DNA of 64,000 nucleotides from an uncultured Ruminococcus sp. (GCA_900315975.1 ONBA01000019.1:34090-98089), one strand, 5' to 3'; counted from the first letter of the stretch, positions 1 through 9,175 are shown. A program made the numbers and translations. Notes: a model not told the origin generated them from the letters alone.

Positions 1-399
1 GCAGGCAGCGAAGTAGTCAAGGACGAATTCGAGGTTGTTGACGTAGGTATTCATAAGACCGGACTTTTCAAGTCCGCCGGGGTACTGATAGAGTCCCCAT
101 GCGAGCATGGAAGCCGAGTAAGCCATAGGCAGGTTGAATTTTACATGGTCGCCGGCATCGTACCAGCCGCCGAGCACCTCGTCCTGCATGGTGGAATCGG
201 TCTTCCACTCAACTCTGTTCCATTCCGGCAGAGGACCAGCCTGCTGGACCTCGTAGAAATACAGCGATTTGTCGAGCGCTTCCGCATAATTGAGCTCGCT
301 CGCTGCGGTAACGCTGACGTTCGCATCAGGTGCAGTGAAGACCATGCCGGAGATTCCGACAACAGCCGCAACTGCGCCGCTTATAAGCCTTTTTAGCAT
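1..399 (-). CDS. Glycoside hydrolase family 9 endoglucanase, N-terminal part (runs off window)
   Basis: The first 133 residues of a secreted GH9 cellulase, which hydrolyses beta-1,4-glucan; the C-terminal part lies beyond position 1. A signal peptide occupies about residues 1-33 (basic MLKR start, hydrophobic core, Ala-rich cleavage zone). The mature part opens with the family start NYAEALDKSLYFYE (about 37-50) and holds GGWYDAGDHVKFNLPMAY at about 77-94; Asp81 and Asp84 of the DAGD motif are the conserved base region. The ATG start is preceded by GGAGGG. A C-terminal dockerin is expected from its neighbours but not visible. GH9 is a confident family call; substrate beyond beta-glucan is inferred. 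Confidence 0.93.
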   Translation of the reverse strand, partial: MLKRLISGAVAAVVGISGMVFTAPDANVSVTAASELNYAEALDKSLYFYEVQQAGPLPEWNRVEWKTDSTMQDEVLGGWYDAGDHVKFNLPMAYSASMLAWGLYQYPGGLEKSGLMNTYVNNLEFVLDYFAAC

Positions 400-461
400 T
401 GTTATTACCCTCCTGTTGATAATTGCTTGTTCACCACAAGCCCTCTCATATAACTGATACT

Positions 462-490
462 ATTATTGCACATAATTCACAATTTGTCAA
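462..490 (-). promoter_or_regulatory. Sigma-A promoter of the GH9 gene
   Basis: On the minus strand TTGACA (485-490) and AATAAT (462-467) are separated by 17 bp. The start codon lies about 55 bases downstream. Confidence 0.6.
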
Positions 491-565
491 TAGGCTTGTG
501 CTCAGTTTTTATAAACAAGAGCTTGTTTTTTTCTGATAGGTCCGGCTCTTAAAGAATAAAAGCAT

Positions 566-594
566 TTGACAAAAGGCTTCTGCCGTGCTATAAT
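566..594 (+). promoter_or_regulatory. Sigma-A promoter of the Dabb/SDR/folC set
   Basis: TTGACA (566-571) and TATAAT (589-594) with a 17 bp spacer, both perfect consensus, 38 bases ahead of the ATG at 632. Confidence 0.85.
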
Positions 595-631
595 GTACTC
601 ACATGAAATACCGTTGCAAAGGAGAATACAC

Positions 632-934
632 ATGATAAAACACATCGTAATGTTCAAGCTCAAAGAGGCTGACGGCAGGACCGAATACGAAAACGCTCTC
701 GAGGCTAAAAAGCGCTTCGACAACGTCATCGACAACGTCAGCGAGCTCAAAAAGGGCGAGGTAGTCATCAACTCAAAGGAAGCTCCCGAGAGCAACTACA
801 CCATTTCCCTGCTCTGCGATTTCGAGACCATTGCTGACCTCAACGCTTATCAGGTCCACCCTGCACACCTCGAATTCGGCAGATTTATCGGCACCGTCAA
901 GACCGGCCGTGCCTGCATCGACTACGAGTATTGA
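632..934 (+). CDS. Dabb (stress-responsive A/B barrel) domain protein
   Basis: A 100-residue cytosolic protein that is one Dabb domain: it opens MIKHIVMFKLK, carries the internal NYTISLLCDFET strand, and ends with the HPAHLEFGRF segment typical of this dimeric ferredoxin-like fold. The family covers stress-induced proteins and small aromatic cyclases; no catalytic role can be assigned here. The ATG at 632 is chosen because AAAGGAG sits eight bases upstream and the strong promoter ends at 594. It is probably co-transcribed with the dehydrogenase 67 bases downstream. Confidence 0.85.
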   Translation: MIKHIVMFKLKEADGRTEYENALEAKKRFDNVIDNVSELKKGEVVINSKEAPESNYTISLLCDFETIADLNAYQVHPAHLEFGRFIGTVKTGRACIDYEY

Positions 935-1001
935 GCTGACTTTCCGGCAAAGCATTGTGCGGGATCAGCTATACTATATTTCTAAAAAGGAGCGTGAAAA
1001 C

Positions 1002-1745
1002 ATGACAGATTTAAAGGGCAGATGGGCGCTTATTACGGGCGCAAGCCGCGGTATCGGCTACTTAGCGGCGATTTTTATGGCAAAACAGGGCGTGAACCTC
1101 GTTCTCCACAGCAGGAACGCGGAACACTGCCGCAAGGTCGAGGCTGAGGTCAAGGCTCTCGGCGTTGACGCCTACACAGTTGAAGCCGAGCTTTCAGACA
1201 TCGCACAGGTTGAGAAAATGTGCAGCGAGATAGACAGCAGAGGTACTCAGATAGACATTATCCTCAACAATGCAGGCTTGCAGATAGCCTACCGCACCGA
1301 CTTCCTCACAACTCCGGCTTCGGACTACGATATCAGCTTCAAGGTCAACACTACCGCACCTATGATGATATGCTATCACTTCCTCCCCGGCATGAAGGAA
1401 CGCGGCTTCGGACGCATCGTCAATACAACGAGCGGCATCGACCTCGAACCCGAACAGGCTGGCTATTCCGGCGCAAAGGCTGCCCTCAACAAGGTCACAA
1501 GGGATCTCGGTCTGAAATACGAAGGTACCGACGTTACACTCAGCCTTACCGATCCCGGCTGGTGCAGGACTGAGCTTGGCGGTCCGAAGGCTCCGAATTC
1601 GCCTGAGAGCGCTCTCCCGGGAGTCCTCGTCGGCGCTTTCATAAGCGATAAGAAATCCGGACGCATCTTCTCAGCGCAGGAGTTCACCGGCATGAGCCTC
1701 GAAGACGCAGTCGCAAAGGCTGAATCTCAGGCTGGAGTATACTAA
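1002..1745 (+). CDS. Short-chain dehydrogenase/reductase
   Basis: A 247-residue classical SDR, an NAD(P)-dependent oxidoreductase. Visible motifs are the cofactor glycine motif TGASRGIG (12-19), NNAG (89-92), a catalytic serine in NTTSG (Ser144) and YSGAK with Tyr155 and Lys159. The PGWCRTELGG stretch after the active site is typical of this class. Start ATG at 1002 follows AAAAAGGAG; longer readings would overlap the upstream gene. The substrate is unknown. It sits between a Dabb protein and folC in one direction, which is probably shared transcription rather than shared pathway. Confidence 0.9.
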   Translation: MTDLKGRWALITGASRGIGYLAAIFMAKQGVNLVLHSRNAEHCRKVEAEVKALGVDAYTVEAELSDIAQVEKMCSEIDSRGTQIDIILNNAGLQIAYRTDFLTTPASDYDISFKVNTTAPMMICYHFLPGMKERGFGRIVNTTSGIDLEPEQAGYSGAKAALNKVTRDLGLKYEGTDVTLSLTDPGWCRTELGGPKAPNSPESALPGVLVGAFISDKKSGRIFSAQEFTGMSLEDAVAKAESQAGVY

Positions 1746-1793
1746 AACTACAGGGCGGAGAATATCCGCCCGTGTATTTTGTGAGGTTTTGAT

Positions 1794-3053
1794 ATGAACA
1801 TTTCAGAGGCAATGTCATTCATAAACAGCTACACCAAATCCGGCGGAAAGATAACCGATCTCTCCCGTGCAGAGGAGCTCATGGAGCGTATCGGTTCGCC
1901 CCATAAAAGGCTGAAATTCGTGCATATCGCCGGTACGAACGGCAAGGGCTCGACCCTCGAATACATCTCCAATGCACTGATACTCTCCGGATTCAGTACC
2001 GGACAGTTCACCTCGCCCTATGTCCTCCACTACAACGACCGCATACGCATAAACGGTCAGGAGATAAGCGATGACGAGCTCTGCGGAATGGCTGAAAGAG
2101 TCAGGGCGGCAGTCGGTGACCGTCCTTACTCGCAGTTCGAGATAACTATGGCGATAGCTATGCTGTGGTTCGAGAAGGAAGCCTGCGACATCGTCGTCCT
2201 AGAGACCGGCATCGGCGGACTGCTCGACTCCACCAACGTGATACCTCCGCCGCTCGTTTCGGTCATAACCTCGGTTTCCCTCGACCATACCGCTATACTC
2301 GGTGAAACGGTCGAGGAGATAGCCTCACAGAAGGCAGGCATAATCAAGCCCGGTTCAGCCTGCATAGTTTCGGACGACAATCCCGAAAGCGTGAAAGCTA
2401 TCATCAAAGAGACTGCGGAGAAAGCCGGCGCTGAACTCGTTCCGCTTGAACCCTGCCGTCCCTACGGCGACGGAGGACTGTACGCGGCATTCTATTACCG
2501 GGGCGTGAAGCTCTCCCCTGCCATGATAGGCATTCACCAGCGTCCGAACGCCCAGACCGCGATAACAGCCTGTCTGTACCTCCGGGAAAAGGGCTTCTAC
2601 GTCAGCGACAGAGCTATAATGGAAGCGATCGAGACCACTCAGGTCAGGGCTCGTCAGCAGTACATCGAGGGTGAACCGCCCGTTATCGTGGACGGCGGAC
2701 ATAATCCTGCCGGGGTAAGTATGCTCGCACTGATGCTCATGTACCTCAGTACCCGCGGGAAAAAGATATACACGGTCATGGGCATGGTCGATTCAAAGGA
2801 CTACCGCGAATGCGTGAAGACTATCGCGGCGCATTCGGACGGATTTTTCGCGGTCGAGGGCTTTGCACCGAACAGCGTTCCGGCTGAGACCTTAGCAGAC
2901 ATCGCCTCGTTCTACACCTCCGCGGAGACCGGTACGCTTGCGGAATGTGCTGATAAGGCGAAGGCTCTCGCGGCTGAAAACGGCGGTGTTGCCGTGATAT
3001 GCGGCTCGCTCTACCTTGCCAGCGAATACCTGAACAGCCCCTTTAATGCGTAA
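1794..3053 (+). CDS. folC: Folylpolyglutamate synthase / dihydrofolate synthase
   Basis: A 419-residue Mur-ligase-family enzyme that adds glutamate to folates (and, in bifunctional forms, to dihydropteroate) using ATP. The P-loop HIAGTNGKGS lies at 44-53, followed by the folate-loop region, the VLETGIGGLLDSTN motif and SLDHTAILG, which places the catalytic His. A DGGHNPAG motif opens the C-terminal domain. Length and motif order match full-length FolC. The ribosome site is weak (GTGAGG). It is the last gene before a convergent terminator at 3157. Confidence 0.93.
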   Translation: MNISEAMSFINSYTKSGGKITDLSRAEELMERIGSPHKRLKFVHIAGTNGKGSTLEYISNALILSGFSTGQFTSPYVLHYNDRIRINGQEISDDELCGMAERVRAAVGDRPYSQFEITMAIAMLWFEKEACDIVVLETGIGGLLDSTNVIPPPLVSVITSVSLDHTAILGETVEEIASQKAGIIKPGSACIVSDDNPESVKAIIKETAEKAGAELVPLEPCRPYGDGGLYAAFYYRGVKLSPAMIGIHQRPNAQTAITACLYLREKGFYVSDRAIMEAIETTQVRARQQYIEGEPPVIVDGGHNPAGVSMLALMLMYLSTRGKKIYTVMGMVDSKDYRECVKTIAAHSDGFFAVEGFAPNSVPAETLADIASFYTSAETGTLAECADKAKALAAENGGVAVICGSLYLASEYLNSPFNA

Positions 3054-3055
3054 TT

Positions 3056-3110
3056 AAAGTTGAAAGTGCATAGTTGAGAGTTGATAGTTGTGGTGTACGC
3101 TGTCGCGGAC
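3056..3110. repeat. Imperfect AGTTGA/GAGTTG direct-repeat tract
   Basis: Just after folC the sequence runs through several near-copies of AGTTGAAAG / AGTTGAGAG / AGTTGATAG and then a GTGTACGCTG segment. It codes for nothing and looks like an intergenic repeat-family unit; copies elsewhere in the genome cannot be seen from this window. Confidence 0.4.
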
Positions 3111-3156
3111 ATATCAAAAATAGTCCCTGTAAAATGAATGAAATATGGTCTTGAAA

Positions 3157-3180
3157 AAAGGACTGCCCGAGCAGTCCTTT
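3157..3180. terminator. Bidirectional intrinsic terminator
   Basis: A perfect 10 bp stem (AAAGGACTGC / GCAGTCCTTT) with loop CCGA lies between the convergent folC and YjbR-like genes, with T-rich sequence on the right and A-rich on the left, so it can stop transcription from both sides. Confidence 0.88.
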
Positions 3181-3210
3181 TCTTTATTTATTATGTTATT
3201 GTCCCGGACA

Positions 3211-3588
3211 TCATTTAGTCAGCTCATAGCTCTCGTCTATGAGGCTGAATATCACGCTTTCTTCAAGCGAACCGTCCAGCGGCAGGCTTATCCAGTGCTG
3301 CTTGTTCATGTGATAAGCCGGAAAAGCTCTCCCCTCGCCGAGAAGCACCTCCCGGACAGCCGGAGTACACTTCACATTCAGTATGTCGATGCGTCCGTCA
3401 CCGGGAAGTCCCAGCGTTTTCCGCGGTATGTTCATAATGATGCCATACCACCTGTTATTGCCTTTATGCCGTATGACAGCGGCATCGGGAGTTTTTGCCC
3501 AGAGGTATTCCGGCTCAGTGCCGTACTGCTCCGAGACATAGGAAAATATCGTATTTCTCATTTTCTGTATATGTTCAATGCGGCGCAT
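3211..3588 (-). CDS. MmcQ/YjbR family protein
   Basis: A 125-residue protein of the MmcQ/YjbR (CyaY-like fold, DNA-binding) family. Typical elements are SYVSEQYGTEPEYLW near the N-terminus, a VIRHKGNNRWYGII strand, NVKCTP, and the C-terminal AYHMNKQHWISLPLDG and LIDESYELT. The role is not established; the family is thought to bind nucleic acid. Neither in-frame ATG (3588 or 3561) has a strong ribosome site; 3588 gives the family's usual length. It lies 61 bases after the valS stop and is probably read from the valS message. Confidence 0.82.
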   Translation of the reverse strand: MRRIEHIQKMRNTIFSYVSEQYGTEPEYLWAKTPDAAVIRHKGNNRWYGIIMNIPRKTLGLPGDGRIDILNVKCTPAVREVLLGEGRAFPAYHMNKQHWISLPLDGSLEESVIFSLIDESYELTK

Positions 3589-3649
3589 TCCGGATTGATA
3601 CAAACGGCGTGGGGCGATGTTGGCATCGCCCCCTGCTTCTTCTCGATTC

Positions 3650-6268
3650 TTATTTGAACGCAGCCATTGACTGCTCGATCTTAGCCATTTTCTCCTGAGC
3701 CTTTGCAAGTTTTGCCTTTTCAGCCTCGATGAGCTGTGCGGGAGCCTTTGCAACAAAGCCCTGATTATTGAGCTTTCCGCTGAGGAAGTCGATGTCCTTC
3801 TGAACCTTTGCGCGTTCCTTTTCGAGACGTGCTATCTCCTTCTCCTTGTCAACGAGCTCGTCCATAGGAATGAAGATGCGCGCCGCATCAGTTACCGCAT
3901 TAGCGCAGTTGTCGTGGGAAAGGCTCTCGCCTGCCTCGACTGACGATGCGGAAGCAAGCTTCTCGAAGAACAGACCGCAGCTCTCGAATAGCGCCTTGTC
4001 AGCGGTCTCGATGAGGAGCTTCGCCTTTACCGAGGGCGGAACGTTCATCTCTGTGCGGACGTTGCGGACTGCCTTGATAGCGGAGATTATCTTCTCGAAG
4101 TCCTTCTCCTCTGCGGAGTAGTCGATAGAGCTGTCGAAGGTGGGATAGGTCTCGAGGATTATCATGGACTTCTCGTTATTGAGAACCTGCCATATCTCCT
4201 CGGTGATGAACGGCATGAACGGGTGGAGGAGCTTCAGCATACCCTGCATTGCCCATACGAGCACTGCCTGAGCCTTTGCCTTTGTCTCGCCGCCTGCCTG
4301 TATTCTCGGCTTTGTGAGCTCGATGTACCAGTCGCAGTAAACGTCCCATATGAAATCGTATATCTTCTGTGATGCAACGCCCAGCTCATAGCGGTCGAGG
4401 TTCTCGCCGACCTCCTTTGCAAGACGGTTGAACTTGTTGACGAGCCACTTGTCCTCGAGCTCCAGCTCGGAGGGAAGTCCCTTGAACTCGAAGTCCTCGG
4501 GGAGGTTCATCATGATGAAGCGTGAGGCGTTCCAGAGCTTGTTTGCGAAGTTACGCGCTGCCTTGACCTTGTCGTCGATGTAGCGCATATCGTTTCCGGG
4601 GGAGTTACCGGTAGCGAGCATAAATCTGAGAGCATCAGCGCCGTACTCGTTGATTACTTCAAGCGGGTCGATGCCGTTGCCGAGGGACTTGGACATTTTG
4701 CGTCCCTGAGCATCGCGGACAAGTCCGTGAATGAGGACTGTGTCGAACGGTACCTTGCCCATATTCTCCAGACCGCTGAACATCATTCTGATTACCCAGA
4801 AGAAGATGATGTCGTAGCCTGTAACGAGAGTATTTGTGGGGTAGAAGTAGTCGAGGTCGGCAGTTTTCTCAGGCCAGCCGAGGGTCGAGAAAGGCCAGAG
4901 CGCAGAGCTGAACCATGTATCGAGGGTATCGGGGTCCTGACGCATGGGCTTTCCGCACTTGGGACAAACCGCGCTTTCCTCCTTGGTTACGACCATTTCG
5001 CCGCATTCGTCGCAGTAGAACGCCGGTATCTGATGTCCCCACCATATCTGGCGGGAAATGCACCAGTCGCGGATATTTTCGAGCCAGTGGAAGTATATCT
5101 TGTCGAAACGCTCGGGAACGAACTTGGTGTCGCCGTCCTTAACAGCCTTGATAGCAGGCTCGGCAAGGGGCTTCATCTTAACGAACCACTGTGTTGATAC
5201 CTTCGGCTCAACGGTTGTGCCGCAGCGGTAGCAGGTACCTACATTATGGCTGTATTCCTCGATCTTGACGAGTGCGCCCTCAGCCTCGAGGTCCTCGACG
5301 ATCTTCTTGCGAGCCTCATATCTGTCCATTCCGGCGTATGCAGGGTAGTCGTCAACGATAGTGGCGTCGTCGTTCATAACGTTGATAACGGGGAGGTTAT
5401 GACGGAGACCTACCTCGAAGTCGTTCGGGTCGTGGGCAGGTGTTATCTTAACAACGCCTGTTCCGAAGTCCATTTCAACGTAATCATCGGCAACAATGGG
5501 TATCTCGCGGTGTACGAGCGGGAGGATAACTGTCTTGCCTACCAAGTCCTTGTAGCGCTCGTCAGCCGGGTTTACGGCAACGGCAGTATCACCGAGAAGT
5601 GTCTCCGGACGGGTAGTTGCAAGCTCGAGATAGCCGTCAGCGTCCTTTATCTTGTAGCGGAGATGCCAGAAATGACCTGCCTGATCCTCATATGTTACCT
5701 CGGCGTCAGAGAGTGAGGTCTTACATTTCGGACACCAGTTGATGATACGCTCACCGCGGTAGATAAGGCCTTTTTCATAATACTTTACGAAAACCTCCTT
5801 GACTGCCTTTGAGCAGCCCTCGTCCATAGTGAAGCGCTCGCGTGACCAGTCGCAGGACGAGCCGAGCTTTTTGAGCTGCTCAACGATACGTCCGCCGTAC
5901 TGTTTCTTCCACTCCCATGCACGCTTCATGAAGCCCTCGCGTCCGAGGTCCTCCTTGGTGACGCCTTCCTTACGCATAGCCTCAACTATCTTAGCCTCGG
6001 TTGCGATGGCAGCGTGGTCGGTACCCGGAAGCCACAGTGCGCTGTAGCCGCTCATTCTCTTCCAGCGGATAAGGATATCCTGAAGTGTCTCGTCAAGGGC
6101 GTGACCCATGTGGAGCTGTCCTGTTATGTTCGGAGGGGGAATAACGATAGTATAGGGCGTTTTCTTGGGATCGACCTCTGCGCGGAAGCAGCCCTTGTCG
6201 TTCCACGCCTGATAGATACGGTCCTCAAAGTCCTTGGGGTCATAAGCTTTTGCAAGTTCTTTTGCCAT
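3650..6268 (-). CDS. valS: Valyl-tRNA synthetase
   Basis: An 872-residue class I synthetase that charges tRNA-Val. The HIGH motif is HMGH at 53-56 (after PPNITGQL), the KMSKS motif is about residues 522-526 in GRKMSKSLGNG, the editing domain lies between them, and a C-terminal coiled-coil arm spans about 808-870. Two CxxC-type zinc-like pairs (CYRCG and CDECG/CPKCG) are present in the connective region. The ATG follows AAGGAG. A T-box with a Val specifier precedes the gene upstream of it, so uncharged tRNA-Val should raise expression. Confidence 0.97.
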   Translation of the reverse strand: MAKELAKAYDPKDFEDRIYQAWNDKGCFRAEVDPKKTPYTIVIPPPNITGQLHMGHALDETLQDILIRWKRMSGYSALWLPGTDHAAIATEAKIVEAMRKEGVTKEDLGREGFMKRAWEWKKQYGGRIVEQLKKLGSSCDWSRERFTMDEGCSKAVKEVFVKYYEKGLIYRGERIINWCPKCKTSLSDAEVTYEDQAGHFWHLRYKIKDADGYLELATTRPETLLGDTAVAVNPADERYKDLVGKTVILPLVHREIPIVADDYVEMDFGTGVVKITPAHDPNDFEVGLRHNLPVINVMNDDATIVDDYPAYAGMDRYEARKKIVEDLEAEGALVKIEEYSHNVGTCYRCGTTVEPKVSTQWFVKMKPLAEPAIKAVKDGDTKFVPERFDKIYFHWLENIRDWCISRQIWWGHQIPAFYCDECGEMVVTKEESAVCPKCGKPMRQDPDTLDTWFSSALWPFSTLGWPEKTADLDYFYPTNTLVTGYDIIFFWVIRMMFSGLENMGKVPFDTVLIHGLVRDAQGRKMSKSLGNGIDPLEVINEYGADALRFMLATGNSPGNDMRYIDDKVKAARNFANKLWNASRFIMMNLPEDFEFKGLPSELELEDKWLVNKFNRLAKEVGENLDRYELGVASQKIYDFIWDVYCDWYIELTKPRIQAGGETKAKAQAVLVWAMQGMLKLLHPFMPFITEEIWQVLNNEKSMIILETYPTFDSSIDYSAEEKDFEKIISAIKAVRNVRTEMNVPPSVKAKLLIETADKALFESCGLFFEKLASASSVEAGESLSHDNCANAVTDAARIFIPMDELVDKEKEIARLEKERAKVQKDIDFLSGKLNNQGFVAKAPAQLIEAEKAKLAKAQEKMAKIEQSMAAFK

Positions 6269-6288
6269 TGGTATTTCTCCTTACTGTA

Positions 6289-7101
6289 TTATTGAGCGGC
6301 ATTGTTGCAGCGCTCGTTGATAAACTGTGCTATTTCGCGGTTATTGCGGATAAATCTCCGCTTGTAGCTGCCCGCTGCCGTGACTATCGTCACCTTTTTG
6401 GGGAAGCCTGTCTCCGCACGGATAACATCGGACAACCGTATCGAAGCCCAATCGCTGAAAAAGACATTTCCGTCCGCGACATTAAGATATTCTTTTTTCT
6501 GTTTCTTTGAAGCCCTCCTTATCACAACGACAGCCGTGATAAGCACCGGAAGGGCGGAAAGTGTGATAATGGCGGAAATGTCTTCGAGAATATTGTCATT
6601 GGCATTGCTCCACCGATTATCCTTTTCGTTTTCGATGAGGTCATCAATTATCTCGTCATAGCTCTTTTCCTTGACAAGTCCGACTCCAATGACCTCCGCA
6701 GGCTTTGTGGCAAGCAGCTCAAAATATCTCAGATATATCTGCTTTATCACATACTCATTCTCGTCGTCGTAGCTTCTCGGGTCAGCATACGACCACAGCC
6801 CCAATGTGAAGGCATCAGCGAGCTTATCTCCTAAATCAGGATCATCGCCGCTTTTGTTCCGGAAATTTTTCCTTTCATTTTCGATAAAGCTGTTCACCTC
6901 ATCGTAATAGGTATCATACGCCTTTTTCGCAGCCTTTCTGTCCTTGCTGTACTGAAGCCTGTCCGAAAACAAATTCGCAATAATCAAGCCAACGATCATA
7001 AGAAGTATCAGAACCCCAAAGAACAGCCTTGCACATTTCAATGCTATACTCTCTGACTGGATAGAATCGTTCCTGCCTGCTTCAAGTATTTCGTTCTCCA
7101 C
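6289..7101 (-). CDS. Two-helix membrane protein with PH-like C-terminal domain
   Basis: A 270-residue protein not recognised as a named family. It has membrane helices at about 28-46 and 178-197, with a charged, mostly helical region between them that is probably extracellular, and a basic cytosolic tail. The last 60 residues (NVFFSDWASIRLSDVI, KKVTIVTAAGSYKRRF) resemble a small bacterial PH-like domain. The start is GTG at 7101, fixed by GGAGGTG seven bases upstream. It is the first gene after the valine T-box and lies 20 bases before valS, so it should be co-induced by valine starvation. Its function is unknown. Confidence 0.7.
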   Translation of the reverse strand: MENEILEAGRNDSIQSESIALKCARLFFGVLILLMIVGLIIANLFSDRLQYSKDRKAAKKAYDTYYDEVNSFIENERKNFRNKSGDDPDLGDKLADAFTLGLWSYADPRSYDDENEYVIKQIYLRYFELLATKPAEVIGVGLVKEKSYDEIIDDLIENEKDNRWSNANDNILEDISAIITLSALPVLITAVVVIRRASKKQKKEYLNVADGNVFFSDWASIRLSDVIRAETGFPKKVTIVTAAGSYKRRFIRNNREIAQFINERCNNAAQ

Positions 7102-7120
7102 ATCAACACCTCCGAAAAAC

Positions 7121-7379
7121 AGAAAACGCCCCGAGCCGTTTAAGGCTCAGGGCGAACTAAAGTCCGTGTTACCACCTGAATTCGGATAAATATCCGCACT
7201 CTGCGAGGTCTGACAACCTCTTCCCCTGTAACGTGAGGTCACGCCGCGGACTACTGCTATTTCGCCCGTAGAGCTCCGAAACTACTTCCCCGCGCACCTC
7301 ATACTGCCTTGCACCGGACGGCAGCTCTCTGAAAATCGGCATTCACGGGTACTCCTTTTCTTCCCAGCTTTTAATATAT
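7121..7379 (-). promoter_or_regulatory. T-box riboswitch leader, valine specifier (GUA)
   Basis: Read on the minus strand the leader contains GAGAGCTG and GGTGCAAGGCAG of Stem I, then GAA followed by GTA (7283-7285) in the specifier-loop position; GUA is a valine codon. Stem I closes through ACCCGT/ACGGGC. The T-box sequence AGGTGGTAACACGG is at 7164-7177. The leader ends in a GC-rich terminator stem (7127-7137 with 7144-7154) followed by TTTTCT. This is a class I transcriptional T-box that reads through when tRNA-Val is uncharged. Confidence 0.93.
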
Positions 7380-7385
7380 GCTAAT

Positions 7386-7414
7386 ATTATACACGATATT
7401 TTCCGGTTTGTCAA
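7386..7414 (-). promoter_or_regulatory. Sigma-A promoter of the valS T-box operon
   Basis: TTGACA (7409-7414) and TATAAT (7386-7391) with a 17 bp spacer, both perfect. The -35 box overlaps the TGA stop codon (7411-7413) of the upstream surface-protein gene. Confidence 0.9.
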
Positions 7415-8874
7415 GCATTTTTCTCATCATCGTCCGCAGCTTCCGGTTTTTCGGGCTCGTCAGCGGAGACCTCCGGCTTTTCGGCAGCTTCCGGCTGAGC
7501 ATTATCCGGTGCGGAAGGCTTTTCCGCAGGAGCAGCCTCGTCCTTGTTTTTCCTTTTCATGATAAGGACAGCCGCAATTATACCGCCGATGATGACGAGT
7601 ATTATCGCTATGAGTATGAACAGGCAGATGCCGAGAGGACGCGGACAGAAGCCGCAGACTCCGCACTTTTTCTTTTCGGTCGTAGTCACAGCAGCGGTGG
7701 TTGTATCTATCGCGCTGACTGTATCAACGACCTCCGCGGTAGTGACCTCCATGTCGAGTGAACCGAAGGTCAGCACATTGGAATAGTCGGAGTAGAAGTC
7801 CTCCTGATCCTCCTGCATACACAAGTACCTTGCCCGCAGTTCAATAGGAGTGTCCTTTTCAACCTTTTTCTCAGCCTCAGCAATATTCTGAAGGGCGTAG
7901 GTCAGTTCGCCGGATTTTATCCAAGAATCGCCCTGGAGCTCGATCCAGTTTTCAGTGCCCTGAACTCTAGCCTCCACACAGAGCCTTACATCGCCTTTTG
8001 TACCTTTTACCTGAGAGATCTGCTTTGCAAGCTCGGGAATTACGTCAAGCTTTATGGAAATTACCGGGAAACCGTTGAAATCCTGCTCCATATATCTCAG
8101 GTCACTTATCACAGGCGGTGCTATATCGCCTTTTTTCAGCGGCTCGAATGTCTCAGCGTCCTTGCCGACAGATGCGACCTCTGACCAGTCCGAGGTCACT
8201 TTTATGTCCTCGCCCTCAAGAGGACGGCAGGTCACAAGCCAGCGCACCCTTGTATAAATAGTATGACCTTCAAGATCTATCTTCGCATTCTTTTCATCGC
8301 CGGTATCAACGAGCTCGTACTGATCCTCCCTGAGAACGTCCTTCCAGCCGTTATAATCGTCGCTGTCCTGATGTCTGCCGTACCACCTGGAATCCTCCGG
8401 GTCGTCGGCATTGCCCATATACCGGAACAGCCACTCGCTCATCGAGGTCTCAGGGGAATAGCTCTGTGAAGTGTAAGCCCATTCTCCGAGGTGCTGGACG
8501 AAGTTCTCGTCATAACCGTCAGTTATCCAGTATTCATTGCACTTCCAGTCGTCCTGACTGTCGATGGACCAGTCGATCTGAGTCTCTATCCACAGGTCAT
8601 CGTAGCCCATTTCGTTCAGCTCGGCAACAACAGTCCCGTAGGTCTCCGGCTCTGCTTTTCTCGTTGACCATTCGCTCATAGAGTTGTTCTGAGAATAGTG
8701 TATCTCAAAGGTGTTGAGCGAATCGTCGCCGTCAAGGTAAATGATCGACACGTTTTCCGGCGCAGTAAGCTCAAACGGAAGCTTTTTGCCGTCCGCATTG
8801 TCCGCGGAAGCCGTAAATGGTATGCAGGCTATCGCCGTTGTGCAGGCTGCCAGTAAAGATAGAACGTTTTTCAT
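7411..8874 (-). CDS. Secreted membrane-anchored surface protein, unknown
   Basis: A 487-residue protein with an N-terminal signal peptide (MKNVLSLLAACTTAIACIPFTASA), a large beta-rich outside region containing repeated fibronectin-like phrases (TCRPLEG, SDWSEVASVG, ELRARYLC), a short Thr-rich stretch, a cysteine pair (CGVCGFC) and one C-terminal transmembrane helix followed by a long cytosolic tail rich in Pro, Glu and Ala. No sortase motif is seen. The ATG at 8874 has GGGGAGG upstream. The architecture suggests a single-pass surface adhesin or sensor; no family is recognised. Confidence 0.75.
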   Translation of the reverse strand: MKNVLSLLAACTTAIACIPFTASADNADGKKLPFELTAPENVSIIYLDGDDSLNTFEIHYSQNNSMSEWSTRKAEPETYGTVVAELNEMGYDDLWIETQIDWSIDSQDDWKCNEYWITDGYDENFVQHLGEWAYTSQSYSPETSMSEWLFRYMGNADDPEDSRWYGRHQDSDDYNGWKDVLREDQYELVDTGDEKNAKIDLEGHTIYTRVRWLVTCRPLEGEDIKVTSDWSEVASVGKDAETFEPLKKGDIAPPVISDLRYMEQDFNGFPVISIKLDVIPELAKQISQVKGTKGDVRLCVEARVQGTENWIELQGDSWIKSGELTYALQNIAEAEKKVEKDTPIELRARYLCMQEDQEDFYSDYSNVLTFGSLDMEVTTAEVVDTVSAIDTTTAAVTTTEKKKCGVCGFCPRPLGICLFILIAIILVIIGGIIAAVLIMKRKNKDEAAPAEKPSAPDNAQPEAAEKPEVSADEPEKPEAADDDEKNA

Positions 8875-8917
8875 GATAATACCTCCCCTTTTTGTTGAAT
8901 AATGCGGGTACAAGTAC

Positions 8918-8946
8918 ATTATAAGGTATTCTGCAATTTAGTTAAA
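8918..8946 (-). promoter_or_regulatory. Promoter of the surface-protein gene
   Basis: On the minus strand TTTAAC (8941-8946) and TATAAT (8918-8923) are 17 bp apart, about 45 bases ahead of the ATG at 8874. Confidence 0.65.
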
Positions 8947-9073
8947 GCAAATACGGTTAATTATTTGTAAATAAATAATGAACTTTTATTAAATTAATGT
9001 CCAAAGCCGCCCTTACTACAGCTTTTTTCATAGGTTCAGGAACATTTTTTATGAATTTTCATACATTAGTACT

Positions 9074-9102
9074 TGAAAAGTCAAGGATAATGTGTTATAA
9101 TA
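9074..9102 (+). promoter_or_regulatory. Promoter of the GGDEF gene
   Basis: TTGAAA (9074-9079) and TATAAT (9097-9102) with 17 bp between them, 74 bases ahead of the start codon. The rest of the 8875-9175 divergent region is AT-rich without other clear elements. Confidence 0.75.
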
Positions 9103-9175
9103 TTATATATAGAATTTTGTTTTTTATATTACAATACCGACCTAACTAACCTTCTGTTTATAAGGAGTTGTCCCT

